Assembly (NCBI RefSeq): GCF_027497235.1
Contig: NZ_CP114902.1
Location: 5,792,001 to 5,856,000, forward strand
Origin: Micromonospora sp. WMMD1128
Lineage (GTDB): Bacteria > Actinomycetota > Actinomycetes > Mycobacteriales > Micromonosporaceae
Direction of reading: 5' to 3'
Length of the DNA: 64,000 nucleotides
The position numbers were made by a program, and so were the translations under genes. The notes beneath the pieces were generated by a model that made no database searches, had not been told where the DNA came from, and saw only the letters and a list, made by a program, of their open reading frames with translations. Below are positions 10,262-16,673 of the stretch, one piece after another; the stretch's first letter is position 1; each line of letters opens with the position of its first letter.

Positions 10262-11512
10262 GTGTCATCAGCCGAGCCGCTGCTCGCCGACGCCCTCGCG
10301 GCGGCGCGCGGCACCGACGTACGCGCCGCCGAGCGTACCCTCGACGCCCTGGTGGTGGCCGACGGCGCGGCGGTGGACACGGCCCTGCTCACCCGGCTGT
10401 CCCGGGCCGTGGGCCGGCTCTGGCCGCGCGGCTGGCAGCCGGTCGACCTGGACCGGCTGGCCACCCGCCGGCTCAGCCCACGCGGCGCCCGGCTGCTGCG
10501 CGACGCGCTGGCCGCCCAGCGACGCGGGTTACCCGCACCGGTCCCGGCCTGGTTCGACGAGCAGCTCACCGAGCTGGGCGCGCGCTGGGACGCCGACGCG
10601 GGCTGGCTGGACCGCCGCGCCGACGGCGACCGGATCACCGCGCTGCGTGACGCGGTCGACGCGCTCGTCCTGGTCGAAGGGCTGCCGCCGATCGCGCTGC
10701 TCCGGCCGCCGCCGGGCGCGGTCGCCGTCCCGCTCGCCGCCGCGCCGGCCACCGGCTCCCGGATGCTCGATCGGGTACGCGCGTTGCTGGCCAAGGCCGA
10801 GTCGAGCGGCTACCCGGCCGAGGCGGAGGCGTTCACCGCCAAGGCGCAGGAGCTGATGGCCCGGCACAGCATCGACGCGGCGCTGCTCGATGCCACGGCC
10901 GAGCGGCCGGACCAACCGGGTGGGATGCGCCTCGGCACCGACGCCCCGTACGCCGCGGCGAAGGCGCTGCTGATCCAGGAGGTGGCGGCGGCGAACCGGT
11001 GCGAGTCGGTCTGGTCCGACGACCTGGGCTTCGCCACCGTGCTCGGTTTCCCGGCCGACCTGGCTGCGGTCGACCTGCTGCACACGTCGCTGCTGGTGCA
11101 GGCCACCGCCGCGATGCTGCGCGGGCGGAGCGGACGCGGCGCAGGCAGCGGGCGGAGCGGACGCGGCACGGACAGCGATCGGAGCGGACGCGGCATGCGC
11201 AGCGGGCGGCGCACCAAGGGCTACGACGAGTCGTTCCTGAATGCGTTCGCGCTGCGGATCGGGGAGCGGTTGCGGGCCGCAAGCGTCGCCGCGACCGAGG
11301 AGCGGGACGACGAGCGGCTGCTGCCGGTGCTCGCGAGCCGTTCGGACGCCGTCCGGAGCCGCGCCGACCAGCTCTTTCCCGGCACCACCCGGCACCGGCT
11401 CCAGGTGCGCGACAGCGAGGGGTGGTCCTCCGGCACCACCGCCGCCGACCGCGCCTCACTAGACGCCAACCGCCCCGCCCCCCGCCCCGTGCACGGCCGC
11501 CCGCCCCGTTGA
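10262..11512 (+). CDS. DUF2786 domain protein with an internal GRSGRG repeat
   Basis: 416-aa protein of unknown function. The DUF2786 signature RVRALLAKAESSGYPAEAEAF and AFTAKAQELMARHSID lies at about residues 172-205. A central stretch (about residues 288-314) holds three copies of a nine-residue GRSGRGxxS unit encoded by a 27-base minisatellite, which looks like a flexible, basic linker. The C-terminus, YDESFLNAFALRIGERL onward, is the usual DUF2786-associated helical region. GTG start behind AGGGAG. Divergent from the DUF3152 gene. Its stop codon falls at the edge of the GATCATGAAGTT palindrome. Confidence 0.85.
   Translation: MSSAEPLLADALAAARGTDVRAAERTLDALVVADGAAVDTALLTRLSRAVGRLWPRGWQPVDLDRLATRRLSPRGARLLRDALAAQRRGLPAPVPAWFDEQLTELGARWDADAGWLDRRADGDRITALRDAVDALVLVEGLPPIALLRPPPGAVAVPLAAAPATGSRMLDRVRALLAKAESSGYPAEAEAFTAKAQELMARHSIDAALLDATAERPDQPGGMRLGTDAPYAAAKALLIQEVAAANRCESVWSDDLGFATVLGFPADLAAVDLLHTSLLVQATAAMLRGRSGRGAGSGRSGRGTDSDRSGRGMRSGRRTKGYDESFLNAFALRIGERLRAASVAATEERDDERLLPVLASRSDAVRSRADQLFPGTTRHRLQVRDSEGWSSGTTAADRASLDANRPAPRPVHGRPPR
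11123..11203 (+). repeat. 27-base minisatellite inside the DUF2786 gene
   Basis: Three tandem copies (11123, 11150, 11177) of a unit opening GGGCGGAGCGGACGCGGC and closing AGC, with six variable bases between; the third begins GATCGG. In frame it encodes GRSGRGAGS, GRSGRGTDS and DRSGRGMRS. Confidence 0.9.
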
Positions 11513-11565
11513 TCATGAAGTTCACGGCGTACGCTGTCCGTTTTGTCGCCGCCTAGTTCATGATC
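11511..11565. repeat. GATCATGAAGTT palindromic element, copy 1
   Basis: Imperfect inverted repeat: GATCATGAAGTTCACGGCG at the left and CGCCGCCTAGTTCATGATC at the right, pairing at 14-15 of 19 positions around a short loop. A closer-to-perfect copy is at 40251-40309. It starts on the DUF2786 stop codon and separates two convergent genes, so it may also terminate transcription. Confidence 0.75.
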
Positions 11566-11586
11566 GACGCCGGATGAACACGTCGG

Positions 11587-11841
11587 TCATCGCTTCTGCA
11601 GGCTGATCGAGGCGTAGTGTGCGAACCGCTCCACCGCCCAATCGAGTTGGGCGCAGGTGTGCCGATCCTTGCACTGCAGGCAGCCCCTCCATGGGCGATC
11701 AGAGGGCACCCAGTGAACTTCGATGATGCGATGCGCTTCGAAGACTTCCCGTGCCTCCGAGACCGCACCCGGCTCGTCGATCGGCATGACCAGCCCTCCC
11801 CGAACAGTCACGAGTAGGCCGCCGTAGGGGGCAGAGTCCAT
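11587..11841 (-). CDS. Small conserved-looking protein paired with mini-GntR
   Basis: 84 aa, not recognised by function. The C-terminal half reads WRGCLQCKDRHTCAQLDWAVERF, a C-x2-C...C arrangement that could bind a metal. Two starts are supported: ATG 11841 with GGGGGAG 8 bases ahead, and ATG 11787 (MPIDEPGAVSEAREVF...) behind GGGGAGGG; the shorter gives 66 aa. It is divergent from the mini-GntR gene and the three phased repeats lie between them. The lower GC in this stretch compared with neighbours hints at acquired DNA. Confidence 0.65.
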   Translation of the reverse strand: MDSAPYGGLLVTVRGGLVMPIDEPGAVSEAREVFEAHRIIEVHWVPSDRPWRGCLQCKDRHTCAQLDWAVERFAHYASISLQKR

Positions 11842-11884
11842 GCGTCGTGCTCCCCCACGGCGGAACGACCGGAAACCTCGGATT

Positions 11885-12030
11885 GCTGAAGTCCAGGAGT
11901 GTCCGACCGCTGTCTCACTGTATCCACAGTCTCACTGTAGTCAAGTTCTCACTGTCTCCACTTTGTCGGATTGCCCGCTTGTCCTGAGCCGGTCCGGGCT
12001 GGAAACATGATCGCCGCTGAAGTCCAGGAG
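11885..12030. repeat. 15-bp direct repeat bracketing the mini-GntR control region
   Basis: GCTGAAGTCCAGGAG occurs exactly at 11885-11899 and again at 12016-12030. The second copy supplies the ribosome-binding site (GGAG) of the GntR gene; the first sits on the far side of the phased TCTCACTGT repeats. Confidence 0.8.
11912..11956. promoter_or_regulatory. Three 17-bp-phased TCTCACTGT repeats (candidate GntR operator)
   Basis: GTCTCACTGTA at 11912, GTCTCACTGTA at 11929 and TTCTCACTGTC at 11946: three direct copies with an exact 17-bp period, in the intergenic region between the divergent 84-aa gene and the mini-GntR. Regular phasing next to a DNA-binding protein gene suggests an autoregulatory operator. 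The binding protein is inferred. Confidence 0.55.
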
Positions 12031-12038
12031 AGCCGATC

Positions 12039-12263
12039 ATGCCGACGCGACCACCGCACTACCGGCGCGTAGCCGATGACATCGAGGCCAAGATTCGTTC
12101 TGGCGACTATGCACCGGGCCAACAACTGCCATCGGTTTCCGAGATCGGCGAGTTGTACAACATCGCCCGTTCTACGGCCTACCGCGCCGTGAAGGAACTG
12201 CACGCCCGGAACCTGATTTACGGGCAGCAGGGGCAAGGCGTCTTCGTAGCCGAGCCCGAGTAG
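12039..12263 (+). CDS. Mini-GntR, stand-alone winged-helix DNA-binding protein
   Basis: 74 aa consisting of little more than a GntR N-terminal winged helix: YRRVADDIEAKIRSGDYAPG, then QQLPSVSEIGELYNIARSTAYRAV (the helix-turn-helix) and LIYGQQGQGVFV (the wing). The usual effector domain is absent, so it may act as a constitutive repressor or a control protein of a mobile element, as short GntR proteins do on actinomycete integrative elements (family knowledge). GGAGAG is correctly spaced before the ATG. No integrase or transfer gene is nearby. Confidence 0.88.
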   Translation: MPTRPPHYRRVADDIEAKIRSGDYAPGQQLPSVSEIGELYNIARSTAYRAVKELHARNLIYGQQGQGVFVAEPE

Positions 12264-12295
12264 GTTCCCACCCCTCCAGAAACCGCAACGCGACC

Positions 12296-12322
12296 TGTCG
12301 GATCGGGCCGGTCGGCTCCGAC
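12296..12322 (+). promoter_or_regulatory. Candidate ECF42-dependent promoter
   Basis: TGTCGG at 12296-12301 is followed after exactly 17 bases by CGAC at 12319-12322, about 50 bases before the DGPF gene. The published ECF42 promoter, as I recall it from Streptomyces work, is TGTCGA in the -35 region and CGA(T/C) in the -10 region. The match has one -35 mismatch. This would make the operon autoregulated. Confidence 0.5.
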
Positions 12323-12370
12323 CCGTCTGCGAGGCGCCACCGACGGTGGCCCGAACCCGAGGAGTGGACC

Positions 12371-12739
12371 ATGAAGTACATGCTGCTGATCTGGAACCGG
12401 CCCGGCTTCGTCGAGGAGCTGTCCGAGGCAGAGCGCAACGCGATCTTCGGCGAGGTCGACGAGATCATGAAGGAGCTGACCGAGTCCGGCGAGCTGGTCG
12501 GCGGGGAGGCGCTGGCCCACCCGTCGCAGACGCGGACGGTGCGGGCCACGGCCGGCGGCACCGAGATCACCGACGGGCCGTTCGTGGAGAGCAAGGAGCA
12601 GTTCGCCGGCTACCTGACGGTCGACTGCGAGACCCCGGAGCGGGCCGCCGAGATCGCCGCGAGCTGGCCGGACGTAAGGCACGGCTTCGGCGTGCTTGAG
12701 GTGCGCGCGGTGATGGAGCAGGCCGGGACGGAGATGTGA
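12371..12739 (+). CDS. DGPF-domain (YCII-related) protein, ECF42 partner
   Basis: 122-aa ferredoxin-fold protein of the YCII/DGPF family. It begins MKYMLLIW, contains the name-giving DGPF in EITDGPFVESKEQFAGYL near residue 73, and has the family C-terminal VEVRAVMEQ-type strand. Members are almost always encoded next to ECF42 sigma factors; their biochemical role is unsettled. GAGGAG lies before the ATG. Its stop overlaps the GTG of the sigma gene (4 bases), giving translational coupling. Confidence 0.93.
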   Translation: MKYMLLIWNRPGFVEELSEAERNAIFGEVDEIMKELTESGELVGGEALAHPSQTRTVRATAGGTEITDGPFVESKEQFAGYLTVDCETPERAAEIAASWPDVRHGFGVLEVRAVMEQAGTEM

Positions 12740-13980
12740 CCTCCCGGGCGGTCGAGGACCTGCTGCGGACGCTCGCACCGCAGGTCCTCGGCGTGCTCGT
12801 GCGCCGGCACGGCCAGTTCTACGCCTGCGAGGACGCCGTCCAGGAGGCGCTGCTCGCCGCCGCCACCCAGTGGCCGGCGCAGGGCGTGCCGGACCATCCC
12901 CGCGCCTGGCTGGTCACCGTGGCCACCCGCCGACTCACCGACGAGTGGCGCAGCGAGCACGCCCGGCGGGAACGCGAGGTCGCGGTGGGCGTCCGGCAGC
13001 CGGCGTACGCGACGGTCGCCCCGCCGGCCGACGAGGAACCGCCGAGCCGGGACGACACGCTTAAGCTGCTCTTCCTATGCTGCCATCCGGCGCTGCCGGC
13101 CGGCGCCCAGGTGGCGCTCACCCTGCGGGCGGTGGGCGGGTTGAGCACCGCCGAGATCGCCCGGGCGCACCTGGTGCCGGAGGCCACCATGAGCCAGCGG
13201 ATCCGCCGGGCCAAGCAGCGGATCGAGGCGGCCGGGGCGCGCTTCACGCTGCCCTCGGCGGCCGACCGGGACGAGCGGCTGGGCGCGGTGCTACGGGTGC
13301 TCTATCTGATCTTCAACGAGGGTTACACCGCGTCGAGCGGGGACGAGCTGCACCGGGCCGAGCTGACCGGGGAGGCGATCCGGCTGGCCCGGGAACTGCG
13401 CCGATCGCTGCCGGACCACGGCGAGGTGGCCGGGCTGCTGGCTCTGATGCTGCTCACCGACGCGCACCGGGCGGCGCGTACCGGCCCGGACGGAGAGCTG
13501 GTGCCCCTGGCGGAGCAGGACCGAACCCGCTGGGACCGGGCCGCCGTGGCGGAGGGGATCGCGCTTGTGACGGAGGCGCTGACCTGGTCCGCGCCCGGCC
13601 CGTACCAGGTGCAGGCGGCCATCGCCGCGGTGCACGCGGAGGCTCCCACCGCCGCGACGACGGACTGGCCGCAGATCGTCGCGCTCTACCGGGTGCTGGC
13701 CCGGCTCGCACCCAATCCGATGGTCACACTCAACCAGGCGGTCGCGCTGGCCATGGTGGACGGACCCCGCGCCGGTCTGGCCCTGCTCGCGCCGCTGGAC
13801 GCCGACGACCGGACCGCCGGCCACCACCGGCTGGCCGCCGTCCGCGCGCACCTGCTCGAACTCGCCGGCGAGCGGGCGGACGCCCGGGCCGCGTACCTGG
13901 CCGCCGCCCGCGCCACCACCAGCCTGCCCGAGCGGCGTTACCTGGAGGTACGCGCCGCCCGCCTCGCCGTCGACCCCTGA
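12736..13980 (+). CDS. ECF42-type RNA polymerase sigma factor with C-terminal extension
   Basis: 414 aa. The sigma-2 region (EDLLRTLAPQVLGVLVRRHGQFYACEDAVQEALLAA) and sigma-4 region (GLSTAEIARAHLVPEATMSQRIRRAKQRI) occupy the first ~175 residues. The remaining ~240 residues are a helical TPR-like extension (YLIFNEGYTASSGDELHRAELTGEAIRL and repeats after it), diagnostic of the ECF42 group, which uses this extension instead of a classical anti-sigma factor. GTG start overlaps the DGPF stop. Candidate promoter at 12296. Target genes beyond its own operon are unknown. Confidence 0.93.
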   Translation: MTSRAVEDLLRTLAPQVLGVLVRRHGQFYACEDAVQEALLAAATQWPAQGVPDHPRAWLVTVATRRLTDEWRSEHARREREVAVGVRQPAYATVAPPADEEPPSRDDTLKLLFLCCHPALPAGAQVALTLRAVGGLSTAEIARAHLVPEATMSQRIRRAKQRIEAAGARFTLPSAADRDERLGAVLRVLYLIFNEGYTASSGDELHRAELTGEAIRLARELRRSLPDHGEVAGLLALMLLTDAHRAARTGPDGELVPLAEQDRTRWDRAAVAEGIALVTEALTWSAPGPYQVQAAIAAVHAEAPTAATTDWPQIVALYRVLARLAPNPMVTLNQAVALAMVDGPRAGLALLAPLDADDRTAGHHRLAAVRAHLLELAGERADARAAYLAAARATTSLPERRYLEVRAARLAVDP

Positions 13981-13992
13981 GCCGCGCAAGAT

Positions 13993-14055
13993 CCACACCA
14001 GGTCGGCGAAGTGGCGCTTTCACCACGCCGGGATGCCGCCACCTCGCCGAGCTGG
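13993..14055. repeat. CACCTCGCCGA hairpin repeat, locus 1
   Basis: Inverted repeat between two convergent genes: left arm starts CACCAGGTCGGCGAAGTGGC, right arm ends GCCACCTCGCCGAGCTGGTG, pairing at about 19 of 21 positions around a 20-odd-base loop containing CCGGGATGCCG. Related to the array at 48391-48582 and the element at 59052-59132. May terminate both genes. Confidence 0.75.
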
Positions 14056-14066
14056 TGCCGGCCAGG

Positions 14067-14510
14067 TCAGAACAGCCGCCCCCGGTCCGGGTGCGGCCGA
14101 CCCCACTTCTCCTCCCAGCGCAGGAGCGCCGCCTCCCAGTGCGCGAGGTCCGGACGGAACTCTCGGACGAGGTTCGGGTTGCCGGGACTGTTGCGAAGAA
14201 ACACCCAGTATTGCTCCAGCGCGTCCCGGAATTCAGCCAGCGAGTAGCTGCCCTGCTCGCTTTCGACCCACTGGTTGCTGATGGAGACACCCTCGGGTTC
14301 GAAGGTCACCTCGTAGTTCTCGCTGCTCCACTCTTCGAACGGCGGCCGGCCCTGCGACACGTCGCTCAGCATGGCCAGCGCATCGAGGCAGACCAGGGCA
14401 TGGGTGGAAATGTCGGTGGTGAGCCATGAGCCCAACGCGTCGAGACGCTTGTCGTCGGCCTGGAAGACCGGCAGTCCGAACTGGTCGTAGTCGAGTCGCA
14501 TGGAGCTCAC
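14067..14510 (-). CDS. Putative immunity protein for the EndoU toxin
   Basis: 147-aa acidic, Trp/Glu-rich protein (for example FEEWSSENYEVTFEPEGVSI, and EEKWGRPHPDRGRLF at the end) with no signal or membrane segment. It is directly downstream of, and overlaps by four bases, the EndoU nuclease gene (GTGA), which is the standard place for a cognate immunity gene. AGGAGG precedes the GTG by 9 bases; an in-frame ATG at 14501 is an alternative. I do not recognise a named immunity family, so the role is inferred from position and composition. It ends the operon just before a hairpin element. Confidence 0.65.
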   Translation of the reverse strand: MSSMRLDYDQFGLPVFQADDKRLDALGSWLTTDISTHALVCLDALAMLSDVSQGRPPFEEWSSENYEVTFEPEGVSISNQWVESEQGSYSLAEFRDALEQYWVFLRNSPGNPNLVREFRPDLAHWEAALLRWEEKWGRPHPDRGRLF

Positions 14511-15031
14511 GGATGGCCACCTCCTGTTGCCGGTAGGACAGGCCAACCGTGGGTGAACCCGCCGGACGAATTGTAGAAGCCCTCGATCGTTACGCCTTTG
14601 TAGGTCCCGCGCCACTTGTTCGGACCGGTCTGCACGGCGTTCTGGAACGCACCGGGAACGGCGTTGTCCACCTGCGCCGGCGTCCAATGGTCCGGGAAGA
14701 AGGTGCTGAGGCCCCCGTTACCCGCTTTCGCCTTCCACCTGCCGTTCGGTGGGTCGAGCGTGGCGTCGAAGAATTCAGGCTCGGCGCTGTAGACGCCGGT
14801 ACGGGAGTCCCGCTCGATCGTGCCCGGCTTGATCCGCCGGTCGGGGAAGTCCTGGCCGCCGGGCCGGTAGTGGTAGCCCGATCCCTTGGGCATACCCGGT
14901 TTGACGTGCCCGCCGAACACGTGCTCGGTGAAGTGCGGGTTCATCCGGCCGGGCCGGCTCCGGGTCTTGGTGCGTTTGAGAAACCGCAGCGCGGCTCGCA
15001 TCAGCCTGCCGCCGGCCTTGCCGCCGCTCAT
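14507..15031 (-). CDS. EndoU-family ribonuclease toxin domain
   Basis: 174 aa. A basic, Gly-rich N-terminus (about 30 residues) leads into a bacterial EndoU fold: HVFGGHV (first catalytic His region), GYHYRPGG (second His), GVYSAEPEFFDA, STFFPDHWTPAQVDNAV, NKWRGTYKGVTIEGFY and FTHGWPV follow in the order of the family. EndoU domains are RNA-cleaving toxins in polymorphic toxin systems. There is no export signal on this ORF. It lies in exactly the same reading frame as the preceding carrier gene, separated by TGA-GCT-GAC before its ATG, so it may be made by re-initiation or be the severed tail of one long toxin. Confidence 0.85.
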   Translation of the reverse strand: MSGGKAGGRLMRAALRFLKRTKTRSRPGRMNPHFTEHVFGGHVKPGMPKGSGYHYRPGGQDFPDRRIKPGTIERDSRTGVYSAEPEFFDATLDPPNGRWKAKAGNGGLSTFFPDHWTPAQVDNAVPGAFQNAVQTGPNKWRGTYKGVTIEGFYNSSGGFTHGWPVLPATGGGHP

Positions 15032-15037
15032 GTCAGC

Positions 15038-15532
15038 TCACCCGTCGACGAGTTTCCAGAGGACTTCCTGGACGAGGTTGCCGACGATCGTGCGGGTCAA
15101 CTGCTGGAAGACCGGGATCTCCAGCAGCGAGGCGCCGAAGGTGACCGCCGCGGTGGCGATGGCCTGGGCGATCTCGATGGCCAGGATGACCAGTTGCACG
15201 ATGACGGCGACCTTGAGGGCGAGCACGATCGCCGCGCAGATGATCAGGCCGGTGCCGGTGAGCACCGCGGCCGTCACCCCGTCGCGGAGGCTGTCGGCGG
15301 GGCTGTCCTCCCGGTTCCACCAGGTCTGGAACGCGGTGATGTCCTGGCCGGTGTGCTGCGTCCAGACCGCCGCCGCCCCGGTGTTCGCCTCGGCGACCAC
15401 GCCGGAGAGGGTGCCGGAGAACCGGATCCAGGCGTTGCCCATCTCGAAGAGCTTGACCTCGTCCGCCTCCGGCCAGGTGTAGCCCAGGACGCCGAGCAGC
15501 GACCGCAGCTCGCCGGGCAGCTCCAAGCCCAT
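15038..15532 (-). CDS. CpnT-type WXG100-like N-terminal carrier protein
   Basis: 164 aa. The first ~95 residues match the WXG100-like N-terminal domain seen in CpnT-like toxins: ELRSLLGVLGYTWPEADEVK, LFEMGNAWIRFS and FQTWWNREDSPADSL. Residues 98-145 are hydrophobic (LTGTGLIICAAIVLALKVAVI and on), as in the membrane or channel-like segment of these proteins. Such domains target fused toxins to ESX-type secretion. Here a TGA ends the protein, and the EndoU nuclease resumes in the same frame three codons later. Two bases after the stop of the ESX-like protein gene. Confidence 0.8.
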   Translation of the reverse strand: MGLELPGELRSLLGVLGYTWPEADEVKLFEMGNAWIRFSGTLSGVVAEANTGAAAVWTQHTGQDITAFQTWWNREDSPADSLRDGVTAAVLTGTGLIICAAIVLALKVAVIVQLVILAIEIAQAIATAAVTFGASLLEIPVFQQLTRTIVGNLVQEVLWKLVDG

Positions 15533-15534
15533 CG

Positions 15535-15858
15535 TCAGCCTCCCAGTGACCGGCGCAGACCGTCGAAGCCCTGCGTGATCCTGGCTTCGACCTCGGCGTA
15601 ACGCGCGGCCATGTCACCGAGATCGATGCCGGCTGCGGAGATCTCGTCGAGCGCGGTGTCGAAGCATTCGAAGGCGAACGCGGAGACCTCGTCGTGCGCG
15701 GCCCCGATCAGCGAGCCGATGTCGTCGGAGCCCCAGGGGCGACCGAATCCGGCCAGCTCGGCCCGGAACGCGGTGAGCGCCTGACCGAACCGGGTCGCCG
15801 CACCGCCCAGCGCCTGCCCGGATGCGCCGAGCGCGTCGGGGTCGACCTCGACCGGCAT
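15535..15858 (-). CDS. ESX/EspC-like small secreted helical protein
   Basis: 107 aa, helical hairpin type. It begins MPVEVDPDALGASGQALGG, has a GRPWGSDDIGSLIGAAHDEV centre with the W-G turn of WXG-like proteins, and ends with a helix containing YAEVE, a YxxxE motif of the kind that marks ESX substrates. The ATG overlaps the stop of the YbaB-like gene (ATGA). It probably partners the carrier protein that follows. The family is common in actinobacterial toxin operons of this layout. Confidence 0.8.
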   Translation of the reverse strand: MPVEVDPDALGASGQALGGAATRFGQALTAFRAELAGFGRPWGSDDIGSLIGAAHDEVSAFAFECFDTALDEISAAGIDLGDMAARYAEVEARITQGFDGLRRSLGG

Positions 15859-16283
15859 CAGCGACCGTCCCGCTTGGAGAGCCGGTCCTGCGCCTCGACG
15901 AGCGCGTCGGTGAACGCGTTGAACTGGCGGCCGGCGTCCTCCTGGATCCGGCGTAGCTGCTCGCCCAGGGAGCCCAGGTCAACCTGGCCGGGGACGGCGG
16001 CGGTGGCCTGTTCCTGGAGGTCGGTGAGCGCGGCGTTGACCGCCGCCTCGATCTCCTCGGCCAGGGTTTCGCTCGGCATGCGCATGACCCGTGGATCCAG
16101 GGCCACGGCGGTGAGCCGGCCGGGCAGGCCGGCGGTGACCCGGATCAGGCCGTCGGCGGCCTCACCGACGCCTTCCGGTGGCGCGGGCGGCGCACCGGCG
16201 TCGGCGGCGTTGTGCCGCTGCAACGCGGCCATGGTCTCGGACAGGACCCGGCCGAGGCCGGACGGGTCGGCGGGTTGGGCCAT
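15858..16283 (-). CDS. YbaB/EbfC-like protein of the toxin operon
   Basis: 141 aa. The central part (ADGLIRVTAGLPGRLTAVALDPRVMRMPSE split over two strands, then LAEEIEAAVNAALTDLQEQA) has the YbaB/EbfC pattern, a small DNA-binding/dimer fold frequently found as first gene of ESX-linked polymorphic toxin operons. The C-terminus is an amphipathic helix. AGGAG is 8 bases before the ATG at 16283; a longer in-frame start at 16328 lacks support. First gene of a five-gene overlapping operon. Confidence 0.78.
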   Translation of the reverse strand: MAQPADPSGLGRVLSETMAALQRHNAADAGAPPAPPEGVGEAADGLIRVTAGLPGRLTAVALDPRVMRMPSETLAEEIEAAVNAALTDLQEQATAAVPGQVDLGSLGEQLRRIQEDAGRQFNAFTDALVEAQDRLSKRDGR

Positions 16284-16385
16284 CGCACAGCTCCTGCCGG
16301 AATCGAGGTCGCTTCGCATCTTATGCACCGAACGCGAGCCGGGGTGGCCCCGGGTGAGCGACCGTGGATGGTCCTGGACAGCACG

Positions 16386-16411
16386 CCGGGCCGGCCCGAA
16401 GGCCGGCCCGG
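16386..16411. terminator. Terminator hairpin after csbD
   Basis: Perfect 11-bp stem CCGGGCCGGCC / GGCCGGCCCGG with a four-base loop that reads TTCG on the minus strand, 20 bases after the CsbD stop. A UUCG-capped GC stem is very stable. Confidence 0.75.
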
Positions 16412-16430
16412 TGGTGGTGCGAGGCGTACG

Positions 16431-16604
16431 TCAGCTCTTGAAGGCGTCCTTGATCTTCTCGCCGGCCTGCTTGAGCTTGGCGCCGGCCTGGTCGTTGCGG
16501 CCCTCGGCCTCGAGGCGCTCGTTGTCGGTGACCCGGCCGACGCCCTCCTTGACCTTGCCCGCGGTGTCCTGGGACGTGTTGTCGATCTTGTCGTCGAGAC
16601 CCAT
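16431..16604 (-). CDS. CsbD-family stress protein
   Basis: 57-aa hydrophilic helical protein. MGLDDKIDNTSQDTAGKVKE, GVGRVTDNERLEAEGRNDQAG and KLKQAGEKIKDAF follow the CsbD pattern. CsbD proteins are abundant general-stress proteins (sigma-B regulated in Bacillus) of unknown biochemical function. GGAGG lies 6 bases before the ATG at 16604; an apparent upstream TTG start would contain that ribosome-binding site. Single-gene unit with its own terminator. Confidence 0.9.
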   Translation of the reverse strand: MGLDDKIDNTSQDTAGKVKEGVGRVTDNERLEAEGRNDQAGAKLKQAGEKIKDAFKS

Positions 16605-16673
16605 GGGAACCTCCAACTCAGCAGTTGCGTGACGACAACTGATTACCCCGACGGCCGCCGGCCCAATCCAACG

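Noticed and set aside
11885..12263. Integrative element with attachment sites
   Set aside because: A mini-GntR, an unusual small protein and a 15-bp duplication are suggestive, but there is no integrase, replication, transfer gene or tRNA target.
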